DNA from: Neocallimastix lanati (nom. inval.)
Lineage: Eukaryota > Neocallimastigomycota > Neocallimastigomycetes > Neocallimastigales > Neocallimastigaceae
Length of the DNA: 47,500 nt
Assembly (NCBI GenBank): GCA_016946835.1
Contig: JACVTC010000059.1
Location: 835,001 to 882,500, forward strand
Direction of reading: 5' to 3'
The notes beneath the pieces were generated by a model, which was not told where the DNA came from, searched no databases, and was given only the letters and a program-made list of their open reading frames with translations. A program made the translations under genes and the position numbers. This document shows, piece by piece, positions 1 to 9,705 of the stretch; position 1 is the first letter of the stretch, and every line of letters starts with the position of its first letter.

Positions 1-933
1 TTTTTTCACTTATTAATATAAGAGTGATAAAATCTTTAAATTAAATATTATTTTATTGTGCAGTATAAGTTATTTCGTGTAATTTTAAACTTGAAAATTT
101 TTTTCTTATAGGCGTTAAGAATAAATTATTTGAATTAAAATAATATATATATTTAATAAAAGTATATATTTGTTTATATTGTGTAACCTTTTTATAAAAC
201 TTCTATATTATATTACATTGTGTATTATATTAGATATTAATTTCTAAATATGTCTCCAATATATATATTATTTGTCAACTTTAGTTAATCTTAATAATAA
301 ATATTTCATAAATTATATTTATATTAAAATGTTATTCTAGAATTAATTATATCCTTAAATATTTAATTGATTTTAACGTTATTTTAAAATATTATGTGAG
401 ATAAAAAAATAATTTTGATCAAAAATAAAATGCCTTGTATAAATTATTATACAAAAGTGTATATATATTAATTTAAAATATGTTTGAAATATATATTTTT
501 TTTAAATTATAATTAATTTCAATCAATTAGTTAATACAATTATATAATATAAAAACATCTATTTGATTAATATATCAATTTTAATAAAAAAGATAATAAC
601 AGGATTAGAGTTTTAAAAAAAAATTATTAAATATAGTTCATCTAATTTACCAAAACTTAATATTATAAATTAAATAATAATTAGTCTAGATGCTTATTTA
701 CTATACATTTTCATTATTTGTTATTGATCAATAAGTAAAATCTAATATAATTAATTTATTTTTCATTAATATTGATAAAATTAGTATAAATTTGGATTTA
801 AAAGATAAAAAATTAAGTAATAAAAATAATAATAAAAATAAAATAAAATAAAATAAAATAAAATAAAATAAAATAAAATAAAATAAAATAATATAAAATA
901 AAATAAAATAAAATGATATTTATAATTAATTAA

Positions 934-1027
<94 letters not shown>

Positions 1028-1042
1028 GATATTAAACAATCT

Positions 1043-1077
<35 letters not shown>

Positions 1078-1478
1078 AATTTAACAATTTAGTAATTTTT
1101 TTTAAATAATTTACTTTTAAGGGATAGATAAAATATAAAATATCTAATTTTAATTAAGAAAAAGCCATTTACATTTATTTCATAATTAATTATTTAATTA
1201 AGAATTGTTTTTTAAATTATATTTTGTTTATTTATTTATTTTGAAACAAATATTATATATATAATTACATTTTGCCTTTATTTTTATTTTTATTTTATTT
1301 TACTTTTTATTTTTTTTTCTTAAATTGTTTAAATTATACAAATACGTATCTTAAATATACTATTTATTTTATGTTGAATACAATAAATATAAAAAGAATA
1401 ACAAGAATACTTATTTCATTTGATAAAATATATCATAAAACTTTTTAATATATCAAAGTGATTATTTGCAATTTAAAT
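1..1478. other. AT-rich upstream spacer
   Basis: No gene is seen. The stretch is almost pure A/T and includes simple repeats (838-1023) and a T run (1046-1076). It probably carries the promoter and 5' UTR of the zinc-finger gene that starts at 1479, but no specific element can be named. Confidence 0.6.
838..1076. repeat. Compound microsatellite and T run
   Basis: Successive simple arrays: AAAAT-type units (about 838-915), AAAT units (about 938-962), AAT units (about 962-1023), then about 31 uninterrupted T (1046-1076). Confidence 0.85.
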
Positions 1479-3326
1479 ATGCGAAATAATGCGAGCATCA
1501 CCAATAACAAAGAAATAGTAATGATAACAGGAAATAATACATACAAATCTATCACTCAAAATAATAATAAAATGGTTTTATATAAAAATAATTTATTTTA
1601 TAATGAAATGGAAGCAATAAATTTTAATAAAATTTATCATGATAGTGAGAATTCGTTTTATTCAAATAGTTATGTATTGAATTCGAATTCCTTAATGGTT
1701 TCAAATTCCAATAAAAATAATCTACAGTCCTTTGTAGGTTATATGGCTACAACAACAATAGATAGGATAAATTCGAGATCAAAAATATATTCTATTAATT
1801 CTTTTCCATATTCTAAACAAGTTAGCAATAATGTAAGTCAAGTTCTTACTAGTACGACTTCTAATACTAGTGATTCAAATCAAGTTACCTTTAACAAATC
1901 AAATGATTTATATCAACAAATTCATTTGCAAAATTATCATTTTTCTTATAATCAACACAATATTGATCAAAATAAAAATAACCATTTTGATTCAAGGAAT
2001 GGAAAAGTGAATACTCTTACCAAATCTCCATTTTCATTAAATAGTAAAACCGATTCGATAATTAATTCACCATTAGTACATCCTTGTATTGATTTTACAA
2101 AGAATAGTTTAATAATTCAAACAAGGCCAAACAATATTTCTGGAAAATACATTGAAAAATCAAATATAATAACTTATCCTGTATATAATAATGATTCAAA
2201 TGCTAGTATTATTCAAAATAATATTAATACTAACACAAATCAAATGAATAATTTGAATAATATTAATATTATTGGTAATACCATTCCTAATAATATTGAA
2301 GTTACAAATAATAACTTTGTTCCTAATAATATGTCGGTTAACATTAATACTAATACAATAAAGAATTCTAATATTATATCAAATAATGTTAATACTCCCA
2401 ATAATTCTAATGTTAATGGTAATATAATATCAACAATAACAATTAATGCTTCACAGTCAAATACTTTTAATCATAATAGTATTTCTTTAGAGAATTGTAA
2501 AATTAGTAATAACAATAATAATAATATAATAACTACTATAATAACTAATAGTCCAAAAATTAATAGTAATATTAATTCATCATCTATGGTTCTGCCATCA
2601 TCTATTATTAAAACTATTACTCCAAATTTATCTCCTAAAATTAGTTCATCTTTAAATAATAGCATTACTAATATCATTAATAATACAAATACACCTTCTT
2701 TTAATTATCAAGAAATAAAAAATACTGTTTCTCCAACTAATTACAAATATTTAATTAATAATAATGGTAATTTAGATAAAGATCTAACAATTAAGGTATA
2801 TGACCAGAGTATTCTTAATGATTCATATAACCAAAGAAAAGGATCAAGAGAAGGTCGTTCTAAAATTAAAATACATATGTGTGAATACTGTGGTAAAACA
2901 TTTAATAAGACTTCACGATTGCGCGATCATATGTTAACTCATGTTAAAACAAGAGCTTTTCAATGTGAAACTTGCCATTTACCCTTTAAAAGAAAGAATG
3001 ATATGTTAAGACATATGAGAATTCATACAGGATATAAGCCTTATAAATGCAAATTTTGTGGAAAAGGATTTACAAGAAGTGATGCTTTATCTCGTCATGT
3101 TAAAGGTGGTTTATGTCAAATAGTATCTTTAAAACAACATAAAGAAGATAAAAATAAAAATATTGGAAATACAAATACTGACAATAATATTAATGAAAAA
3201 AGTTCTAATTCTAATAATAATGATATAAAGAATACTACTAATGACAGTAATAATTATTCAAAAGATATCAATGAAAATAATGATATAAGTAATATTAGTA
3301 ATAAAAATATATCAAATGCCAAATAA
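1479..3326 (+). CDS. Asn-rich C2H2 zinc-finger protein (putative transcription factor)
   Basis: Single-exon ORF of 615 aa. The open frame reaches 1458, but only through a GTG, so I use the first ATG at 1479. Near the C terminus are three consecutive zinc fingers at about residues 468-488, 496-516 and 524-546. The first two are C-x2-C-x12-H-x3-H; the third ends as C-x2-C-x12-H-x5-C, a C2HC variant found in fungal regulators. Linkers are seven residues, the second of the TGYKPYK type. The first 460 residues are low-complexity Asn/Ser/Thr/Ile sequence with no other domain, and the tail is Asn/Asp/Lys-rich. Known for the family: sequence-specific DNA binding in the nucleus. Inferred: a transcription factor with disordered, prion-like flanks. 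Target and pathway cannot be told. An upstream 5' exon cannot be excluded. Confidence 0.85.
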   Translation: MRNNASITNNKEIVMITGNNTYKSITQNNNKMVLYKNNLFYNEMEAINFNKIYHDSENSFYSNSYVLNSNSLMVSNSNKNNLQSFVGYMATTTIDRINSRSKIYSINSFPYSKQVSNNVSQVLTSTTSNTSDSNQVTFNKSNDLYQQIHLQNYHFSYNQHNIDQNKNNHFDSRNGKVNTLTKSPFSLNSKTDSIINSPLVHPCIDFTKNSLIIQTRPNNISGKYIEKSNIITYPVYNNDSNASIIQNNINTNTNQMNNLNNINIIGNTIPNNIEVTNNNFVPNNMSVNINTNTIKNSNIISNNVNTPNNSNVNGNIISTITINASQSNTFNHNSISLENCKISNNNNNNIITTIITNSPKINSNINSSSMVLPSSIIKTITPNLSPKISSSLNNSITNIINNTNTPSFNYQEIKNTVSPTNYKYLINNNGNLDKDLTIKVYDQSILNDSYNQRKGSREGRSKIKIHMCEYCGKTFNKTSRLRDHMLTHVKTRAFQCETCHLPFKRKNDMLRHMRIHTGYKPYKCKFCGKGFTRSDALSRHVKGGLCQIVSLKQHKEDKNKNIGNTNTDNNINEKSSNSNNNDIKNTTNDSNNYSKDINENNDISNISNKNISNAK

Positions 3327-3807
3327 TTATAATTTGATTAAATATTTTAGTAATTTAATACTAGAAATTTATGTTTTTATATCATACAGATTGTATTTAA
3401 TTTTTATATGCATGAAAAAAAAATCATTATTATTAGATAAAAGTTTTATAACTTATAATAATATACATATTATATTGTTTTCCCTTATTAATTATTATTA
3501 TTAATTAATATTGTATATATCATTAATGCAATTTTATAAATTTTTGATAATGAATGAAAACTAGTAGAAAAAAAAAATTAATATAAATTATATTTAATTT
3601 ATTAATACTTGTTTCAAAGTATATTTATAATCTATTTTTATTCTTTTCATTGTAATACTTAATGATAATTAATACTAATAAAGATAATTGTGTAAATTAA
3701 AAAAAAGGAATAAATTTAAAATTATAAGAAAATTTGAAAATTTGAATTCAAAATCATTTTAATATATATATTTATATATTTAAAATTACTACTTTTAATT
3801 ATTAATA
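3327..3807. other. AT-rich spacer after the zinc-finger gene
   Basis: Presumed 3' UTR and spacer. A 62-codon open frame overlaps here but is compositionally non-coding. Nothing else is seen before the T run at 3808. Confidence 0.55.
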
Positions 3808-5371
3808 TTTTTTTTTTTTTTTTTTTTTTTTTGATTTAGACTATAAAGAAATTTTATATTTTTAATATTTTATTAAAAAGTACATGAGAATATGTAAAAA
3901 AAAGAAATTATATAAAAATTTATTATTAGTTTTAAAAAAACTACGATATATGTTTCGAGAAAAAAAGACTCTAATATTTCTCATTTATCGATGATAACTT
4001 TTTATGAATAATATCATTAATCGTAAAGAATTTCAATATCCATAAAATACTTTATTCGAGATTCATGGAAAAGATAACATTTAGAAAACTAGTGTTCCGA
4101 AAAAAGTTTTGATCAATTTTCCTTTTCCATCTCAGTAAAAGTTTACAATTGCTTTGTGACGGGAATTTATATAATTTATCTGTTAAAATTTTGCTTTGTC
4201 CAATACATAACGTCTTAACGTGATATATCTCTTAGCAAAGCAAAACAGAGATAATGCAATTCGAGCTTTTCCATTTTTTTAAAGCATCTTACTTGATCAG
4301 TTGCACATTTTGCCGATAGAGGAGAAATGATAAGTTCTTTAGAAGTACAATAAAGGGATATACAGGAATTTGTATTGGAAAATTCTTTAATTTAATATAA
4401 TCCTGTATTAACTAGTGTCTGTGAACTTCCCGTTCTTTCTTTGTTTGATCCAAGTAGAGATGCATAATACGAAATTTACCCAATTATTTAGCAGAAAATA
4501 ACATTCGTTTTTAAGGTATAGGAATATGAGAATTCTTAAGAAATCCTTTATGAAATATAGTGCTTTCCTAAATTTTATTATTCATTCTCTGTATTATAGG
4601 TTTCAGTTCTAAATTATTTGAAAACAGTACACTTAAGTAGATATAGCAATTCGTTTTAGGTAGCTCTTGTATTGAAAAATAAAAGATAGAATCTTTTTAA
4701 TCAAGAAATTCGGAAACTTCCCCTCGCACTTATAAACTTATTACCAAATTACATTTATTGATATCAAATTGAATTTCATTATTTCTAGCCTATTTACTGT
4801 CTAATTTTAACAATTTTTTTTGTTAAGATCTTGTTGGAGCACATAACACAATGTTATCTGAAAAGAGACCTCCACAGAATCGTTTATCTATAGAGATTTC
4901 ATATTTATTGCATTTATTAAAAATATCATTAATGAATAAATTAAACAAAATTGGTGAAAGAGAACAACCTTAATGAACACTTTTCTTAATACTAAACGAT
5001 TCAGATATTTATCTATCAAGGCTTATACAAGTCCTTGAAGATAAGTATTTGTTTTCAATAAATTTAGTGCATTTGCCTCTGATACATAAGTGATGAATCT
5101 TCATTAATGCATTATGTATAGATATTGAGTCATACGTTTTCGAAGGTTCGAAAGAGCATAGTATGTATCTTTATTTTCAAATTTACGCCTCTAACATATA
5201 ATTTTTAATGATGTATAAAGACTTATACATTCTTCTCTGTTATGAAATCCAAATTATTTCTGTCTAATAAGTCCTTTATCAATTCCATATTTAGAGTTTC
5301 TGTTAGAGATGATTTTTGCCACGATTTTTAAACCATTATTGATATGAGAGATGCTACGATAGTTTTCCACA
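3808..5371 (-). mobile_element. Degenerate 5'-truncated LINE fragment (copy 4)
   Basis: A T run (3808-3832, the minus-strand poly-A tail) is followed by about 1.5 kb of less AT-rich DNA that resembles the intact LINE at 9671-13209. The minus strand at 4922-4969 reads GCSLSPILFNLFINDI, matching the RT motif that precedes the FADD box. At about 5290-5365 it reads a decayed version of the 'YRGISLINVGLKII' block. Stops and indels break every frame, so it is dead and older than the other copies. The 5' truncation lies near 5371, in the RT domain. A target-site duplication could not be identified with confidence. Confidence 0.8.
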
Positions 5372-5980
5372 TATGGTAAGGATAGTATTGAAAATTCTAA
5401 GGAATTATTGAATTTACAAAATTATTTTTGTTTAAATAATAATGTAGGTGTATGTATCAATATAATGAATGAATGCAATTTAATGAATAATGAAACTGTA
5501 GTTAATGAAGAGGATTGTAGGAATTTAATAAAATTTATATTAACAAATGGTAGTAGTGGTGATGTTAATAATGAAGGAATAGATGAATGTAATTCGATAT
5601 TATAAAAGAAAGAAAAATGTATATTTAGTATACATAATATCATTCATATTTTCAAATATGAATGATATTAATATAGTTCATTTCTTTGAAAATAAATAGT
5701 CCAATTTAATAAGTATAAATGCGGTTCTTCTTTTGAGATATTCCCAATAAATTTCCTAATTAAAATTATGAAGAAATATTCTTCAGTATTCGTTAATTAT
5801 ATAAACAAAATCAAATTTGAATGTGAAAATAAAAATATCAGTGAATTAATGAACAATTGCAAAGATGATGAATTTCATGAAATTTTAAATAATTTTGGTA
5901 TTAATCCATACGAAATAGAAAATCTTTCTTTATATCATAGAAAACATATAATTAATTATGAAAACTTTATTAAGTATTAA
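5372..5980 (+). pseudogene. Orphan coding-like frames, possibly a disrupted gene
   Basis: Immediately beyond the LINE-4 boundary the plus strand is open from about 5372 to a TAA at 5603-5605, reading through YGKDSIENSKELLNLQNYF. The first in-frame ATG is at 5465. A second ORF in the same frame has its ATG at 5768 and ends at 5980 (70 aa, acidic, helix-like). Between them lies a perfect 16-bp hairpin. Base composition is more gene-like than the spacer. No family is recognised. It may be the remains of a gene broken by the retroelements, two exons whose junctions I cannot place, or chance open frames. Confidence 0.3.
5636..5669. repeat. Perfect 16-bp inverted repeat with 2-nt loop
   Basis: AATATCATTCATATTT (5636-5651) is exactly complementary to 5654-5669, with TC between. 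It sits between the two orphan frames. It could be a hairpin terminator-like or cruciform site, or a replication-slippage product. Function unknown. Confidence 0.8.
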
Positions 5981-6125
5981 AAATACAATTAATTTAATTA
6001 TATAAATATAAGGAATGTATTTTATCTCTAGATTATAGGATTTCTGTTTTAAAAGGGAATTCTTATTCCTGATTATTAAAAAAATAAAATTCTAAATTTT
6101 TTCTTTTTTTTTTTTAAAAAAAAGT

Positions 6126-6345
6126 ATTCAACATAAAAATATATTCCTGATTAGAGTTTGAATTGACAATTGAAAAAAATTATGGTCTTCTCCTTCAGAG
6201 GCATTGGCCCTGTTATTCTGTCTTATTGCATTTTCAGCGTTGACCCTCCTGTTTAGTTTGCGCTTATACTGAAGGAATAGTAACCCTTGTCGAATACTAG
6301 CCATAGGCATAATTTCTGTAAAGAGTCAGAGATCGCACCAAGGAT
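6126..6345 (-). mobile_element. Fragment of second retroelement family (copy C)
   Basis: A minus-strand ORF at 6128-6310 (60 aa, ATG at 6310) contains ANASEGEDHNFFQ. The same peptide and DNA (the stretch around 6178-6215) recur at 13315-13350 and partly at 9455-9479, so this is a repeated element. This copy reaches further upstream than the others and shows a basic Arg/Lys/Asn-rich coding segment before the shared part. It may be the 3' part of an unidentified LINE ORF, or a processed copy of a cellular gene. The protein is not recognised. Confidence 0.55.
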
Positions 6346-6398
6346 GGCGTTTTATAATAATCACCAGAAATGATTTGATTCATAAACAAAACATCCCA

Positions 6399-6905
6399 TT
6401 ACTTTTTATAATTTAAATCAATAATGTCAGCATCTTTTCCACCAAGAAGGTAGTTATATAAATGATACCATGTCACATGTATATTTACAAAATCATTATT
6501 CAGAAAATTACTTAAATTAACACAATTTTCATCAATTGAATTATTAACTTCATTATTAGTAACAATACTATTATTTTCACTATCTCTAATAACAATGTTC
6601 CTATTTTCTCTATCACTAATACTTCTATTATTAATAATATTATTTCTATATGTATAATTATTAATATAATACATTTCGGTACTACTATCAGAATCAGTAC
6701 TTGATTTTACATTATTCATATCTGTAATAACAGTGTCTACATTACTATTTGATATTGGACAATATTTGCTAATTACAAGCAGTATATTATAAAGATTTTC
6801 AATTTCAATAAAATACTTCATCCGAAATTTACGGAAAAGATAGCATTTAGAAAATTAATCGAGGATTACTGCTAGATCAATAACAATATGGACATTATTC
6901 TGGTG
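6399..6905 (-). mobile_element. 3' fragment of a divergent LINE (copy 5)
   Basis: A 140-codon minus-strand ORF (6399-6821) is preceded on the coding strand by sequence similar to the post-RT zinc region of the intact LINE. The DNA around 6805-6855 is also clearly related to 4045-4100 in copy 4. The ORF is rich in Asn, Ser and Asp and ends with a YNYLLGGKDADII segment resembling the 'LSALLGG' segment of the ORF downstream of RT in copy 3. This suggests a diverged subfamily with a different C-terminal ORF. The fragment is truncated at both ends. Confidence 0.5.
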
Positions 6906-7188
6906 GCTATGGCAACACGAACTTTTTTTTTTTTTATAGCAGCAATTATTGTGAACTTCAATCTTTATTTATTTATTCTTATATAAAATAGTTGAATACT
7001 TTTAATTTTAATAAAAAATAAAAAAAAAAAACACAGAATTAATAAAATATTATTTGTCTAATTCGAACATGAAAATATTTGAAATAATAACGTGAAATAA
7101 GAAGTTAGATCAAAAATAAAGTGTATAAATTAATTCAGAAAAAAGTTCATATGAAACGAATCTCACCTCCTTATGGATTAGGTATGAA

Positions 7189-7203
7189 TTGACTATCTGA
7201 AAG
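7189..7203. repeat. Target-site duplication of LINE copy 1, left
   Basis: TTGACTATCTGAAAG, identical over 15 bp to 9443-9457, lies directly next to the T run of LINE copy 1. Confidence 0.92.
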
Positions 7204-7333
7204 TTTTTTTTTTTTTTTTTTTTTTTTTGGACAGGGAAGAGAATACGCTTCCATAAATTTATTAATTTTATTATAAAAAATACATGTAGATAAAATACAT
7301 TTGAAACTAAAAATAAAAATAAAAAAATAAAAG

Positions 7334-7951
7334 TTAAGAAATAAAAAATAAAAAAAGCTCAAAAATACTATGTATTTCGGCAAGTTGTTCTATGCGGGAA
7401 TTTTCCCTTCCTAACAAATAAAAAAGAAATAAAACAAGTAACATCTTTAAAATAGATAGTATAGTGTCCACTAAACTCTCCCTGGATTCATCATTTATTG
7501 AACTACTATGGCGAGACTCACCCTTCGTGGAAATAGATGATGATCCTGTATTATCATTATGCCTTATCAGTACGACGTCGACGCTCTTGGTTAAATTTGG
7601 TAATTTGGAATACCTATCAAATAATAGCTCAAACGAACTGCTTATGATAAGTATTGCCCTTGTTAAGAATTCCGCCAAGCCCACAATTTTTGGAACAGGT
7701 AACTCAGATGAACCTTTGAAAAGTAGTTCATTTAATTGTCTCTGTTCCCCACTATCGAAATGTAGCACATTTAAAACTAAAGTCCTACCAAGAAGGAACA
7801 AATATATATAATGATTGCTATAATAATTAAATTTAGAAATAGAGTCATAGGAAGAAAGATAAATTAACACTTTAATCTTCCTAGCGAACAAAACATAGAG
7901 ATTATCGATGGAATTTAAAAATCCAATGATCAAAAGATTGATTATCATTGC
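7334..7951 (-). pseudogene. Downstream ORF of LINE copy 1 (unknown protein)
   Basis: This open frame of about 205 codons has no upstream start other than GTG/ATG around 7948-7954. It shares with the copy-3 ORF at 9811-10287 the ordered blocks GEQRQL, VG-[IL]-AEFLT and TKSVDV-x2-IRH. It then extends into a hydrophobic stretch (…ILKMLLVLFLFYLLG) absent from copy 3. The frame has survived although the rest of the element has decayed. No known domain is recognised. Confidence 0.55.
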
Positions 7952-8830
7952 CACAACAGGGGCAAGTCTTGGGACAATCTTCTGAAACTCTACCTATTCT
8001 AATTGCAATAATAGTATTGTATTTATAACCACAGCGTAAACGTATAATCCACGAAAACCCTAAGTTGAATTGGGGATATTTTAAGCTAAGCATAATTATA
8101 GCTTTATTGTTTGAGAACTTGTTACTATCGTAGTTTTGACCTTTAATGCCTTGAAATTTGGAAACTGATTTCCAGTAACGCTCTAAATTATAATCATATT
8201 TTACACATTTATATTTTTTGATTTTTTTGTACAGAGTTTTAGATTCTTTAGTCCAAGGAATAATAAGACATTTTGGGAATAGATTTAATAATATCCTTTA
8301 TAATACAGATTGATTTATTCCATTTTGCAAATGATTTAATATGTAAGGCTGCGCATATACCAGCAATAGCAGGGATGCTTAGATCTCGAGATAAAGCATA
8401 AATACTCATAGTAGAATTATGTCTAATATAGTAGTTGTTTTCTGAATTTGTTTTACCATTTTTGGAGAAGAAACCGATACACCAAAATAGACCAGTATTA
8501 ATTAATGTTTGAATTCTAGCCATTCTAGATTTGTTTGAACCAAGTAGAGGAGAATAATAAATAAATTTACTAATAACAAAGGATTGAAGAACGTTTTTCT
8601 TGTATACAATAGGAATAAGTTTATTTGAAAAGAAACATGTAAATGAAAGAAGGGATTTTCTAACTTTAAAATGCATGTGAAATATAATGTGTTCTAATAA
8701 AAGATCATATGAAAAAGGAATACCTAGATAAATATAACTAGAAACTTTAGGAACATAATTAATTCCTAAATAGAAAGTTGGGTCACTATAGTTTGGAGAT
8801 AGATGAATAAGATAATAAGATGGATTAGGT
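7902..8830 (-). pseudogene. RT C-terminal remnant of LINE copy 1
   Basis: Two minus-strand frames (8093-7902 and 8676-8248) match the C-terminal third of the RT ORF in copy 3, for example 'PLLGSNKSRMARIQTLINTGLFW' as a string of shorter matched blocks, and CPCCG…FDHW. The frames are shifted relative to each other. The last Cys of the zinc motif (C-x2-C-x7-H-x4-C expected) is replaced by Phe, so it is a dead copy. Confidence 0.75.
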
Positions 8831-8977
8831 ATTTTTTTTAAACATCTTCAATCATTTTTGAAATATTTATTCAAAAAATAATTACCAATTTTTAGCCTTA
8901 TATCTAGATTAATTTGTAAAGTTTTTCATATTTATTATTCAAGGTAATTATCAACATTTTCACAGTTAAAGTAAGGC

Positions 8978-8989
8978 TTATTATTTAGA
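8978..8989. repeat. Target-site duplication of LINE copy 2, left
   Basis: TTATTATTTAGA, 11 of 12 identical to TTATTATTTGGA at 9363-9374. It adjoins the T run of copy 2. Confidence 0.75.
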
Positions 8990-9362
8990 TTTTTTTTTTT
9001 TTTTTTTTTTTTTTTAGACAGGGAAGAGAAAACACTTCCATAACTTTATTAATTTTATTACAAAAAATACATGTAGGTAAAAGTGCATTTGAAATTAAAA
9101 AATAAAAATAAAAGTTAAAAAATAAAAAATAAAAAAGCTCAAAAATACTATTTATTTCGGCAAGTCGTACTATGCGGGAATTTTCCCCTTCCTAACAAAT
9201 AAAAAAGAAATAAAACCAAAAAGTAACATCTTTAAAACAGATAGTGTGGTGTCCACTATACTCTCCCCGGATTCATCATTTATTGAACTACTAGGGCGAT
9301 ATAAACCCTTCGTAGAAATAGATAAAGATCCTGTATTATCATTATACCTTATCAGTACGATT
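8990..9362 (-). mobile_element. LINE copy 2, short 3' fragment nested in copy 1
   Basis: A T run (8990-9015) is followed by about 347 bp that is near-identical by eye to the 3' end of copy 1 (7229-7575), including the region coding the end of the downstream ORF. It stops within that ORF. A 12-bp imperfect duplication brackets it, and copy 1 sequence resumes afterwards at about 9375. Heavy 5' truncation is typical of target-primed reverse transcription. Confidence 0.8.
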
Positions 9363-9374
9363 TTATTATTTGGA
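9363..9374. repeat. Target-site duplication of LINE copy 2, right
   Basis: TTATTATTTGGA, the partner of 8978-8989 with one difference. Confidence 0.75.
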
Positions 9375-9442
9375 AATGCAATATGTTTTTCATGAGACAG
9401 TTTTTTAATGTAATAGGGACAATGAAGAGCCTTTTAAATTTG

Positions 9443-9457
9443 TTGACTATCTGAAAG
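9443..9457. repeat. Target-site duplication of LINE copy 1, right
   Basis: TTGACTATCTGAAAG, perfect partner of 7189-7203. Confidence 0.92.
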
Positions 9458-9500
9458 AAATTATGGTCTTCTCCCTCATTTTTTTTTTTTTTTTTATAGC

Positions 9501-9513
9501 CGCAATTATTGCG
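9501..9513. repeat. Palindrome at 3' end of element B
   Basis: CGCAATTATTGCG is a 6-bp-arm palindrome around one T, five bases from the T run, that is, next to the poly-A of the element transcript. Copy A has the same site with one arm change (AGCAATTATTGTG). It could be a 3'-terminal stem recognised by a reverse transcriptase. That role is inferred. Confidence 0.6.
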
Positions 9514-9656
9514 AACTTTAATCTTTATTTATTTATACTTATATAAAATACATGAATACTTTTAATTTTAATAAAAAAAATAAGAAAAAAACAGAATTAA
9601 TAAAATAAATAAGTATTATTTGTCCAATATGAACATAATAATAAAGAAATAGTAAC

Positions 9657-9667
9657 GTGAAATAAAA

Positions 9668-9670
<3 letters not shown>
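9657..9670. repeat. Target-site duplication of LINE copy 3, left
   Basis: GTGAAATAAAAAGT, identical over 14 bp to 13210-13223. It adjoins the T run at 9671. Confidence 0.92.

Positions 9671-9705
<35 letters not shown>

Larger units (their letters stand above)
7204..9442 (-). mobile_element. LINE copy 1, 5'-truncated, internally deleted, interrupted
   Basis: The copy has a T run at 7204-7228 (poly-A on the other strand) and a perfect 15-bp target-site duplication on both sides, so its limits are certain. It contains, in coding order, a short endonuclease-proximal piece (9375-9442, homologous to about 12530-12600 of copy 3), a large internal deletion removing most of RT, the RT C-terminal region (8830-7900) and a downstream ORF (7951-7334). 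LINE copy 2 interrupts it at 8990-9362. It is not capable of movement. Confidence 0.88.
6923..9479 (-). mobile_element. Short retroelement copy A, split by LINE copy 1
   Basis: A 3' T run (6923-6935) is followed by sequence to 7203. It then resumes after the LINE insertion at 9443/9458 and runs to 9479. The body is about 80-90% alike by eye to copy B (9480-9670 plus 13210-13352). On its coding strand it has the last codons of an ORF (…EDHNFFQ…) and about 280 nt of 3' UTR before the poly-A. It is 5'-truncated at 9479, where the T run of copy B begins. Confidence 0.75.

Noticed and set aside
838-1076. Possible telomere or centromere repeat
   Set aside because: Only short mixed microsatellites, and no G-rich telomeric unit.
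3316-3504. 62-codon ORF overlapping the zinc-finger gene end
   Set aside because: Composition like spacer; no start context or similarity to any family I recognise.
6923-7203. Classic tRNA-derived SINE
   Set aside because: No A/B box promoter was seen, and the 5' part reads as the end of a protein frame, so a truncated retroelement or retrocopy fits better.
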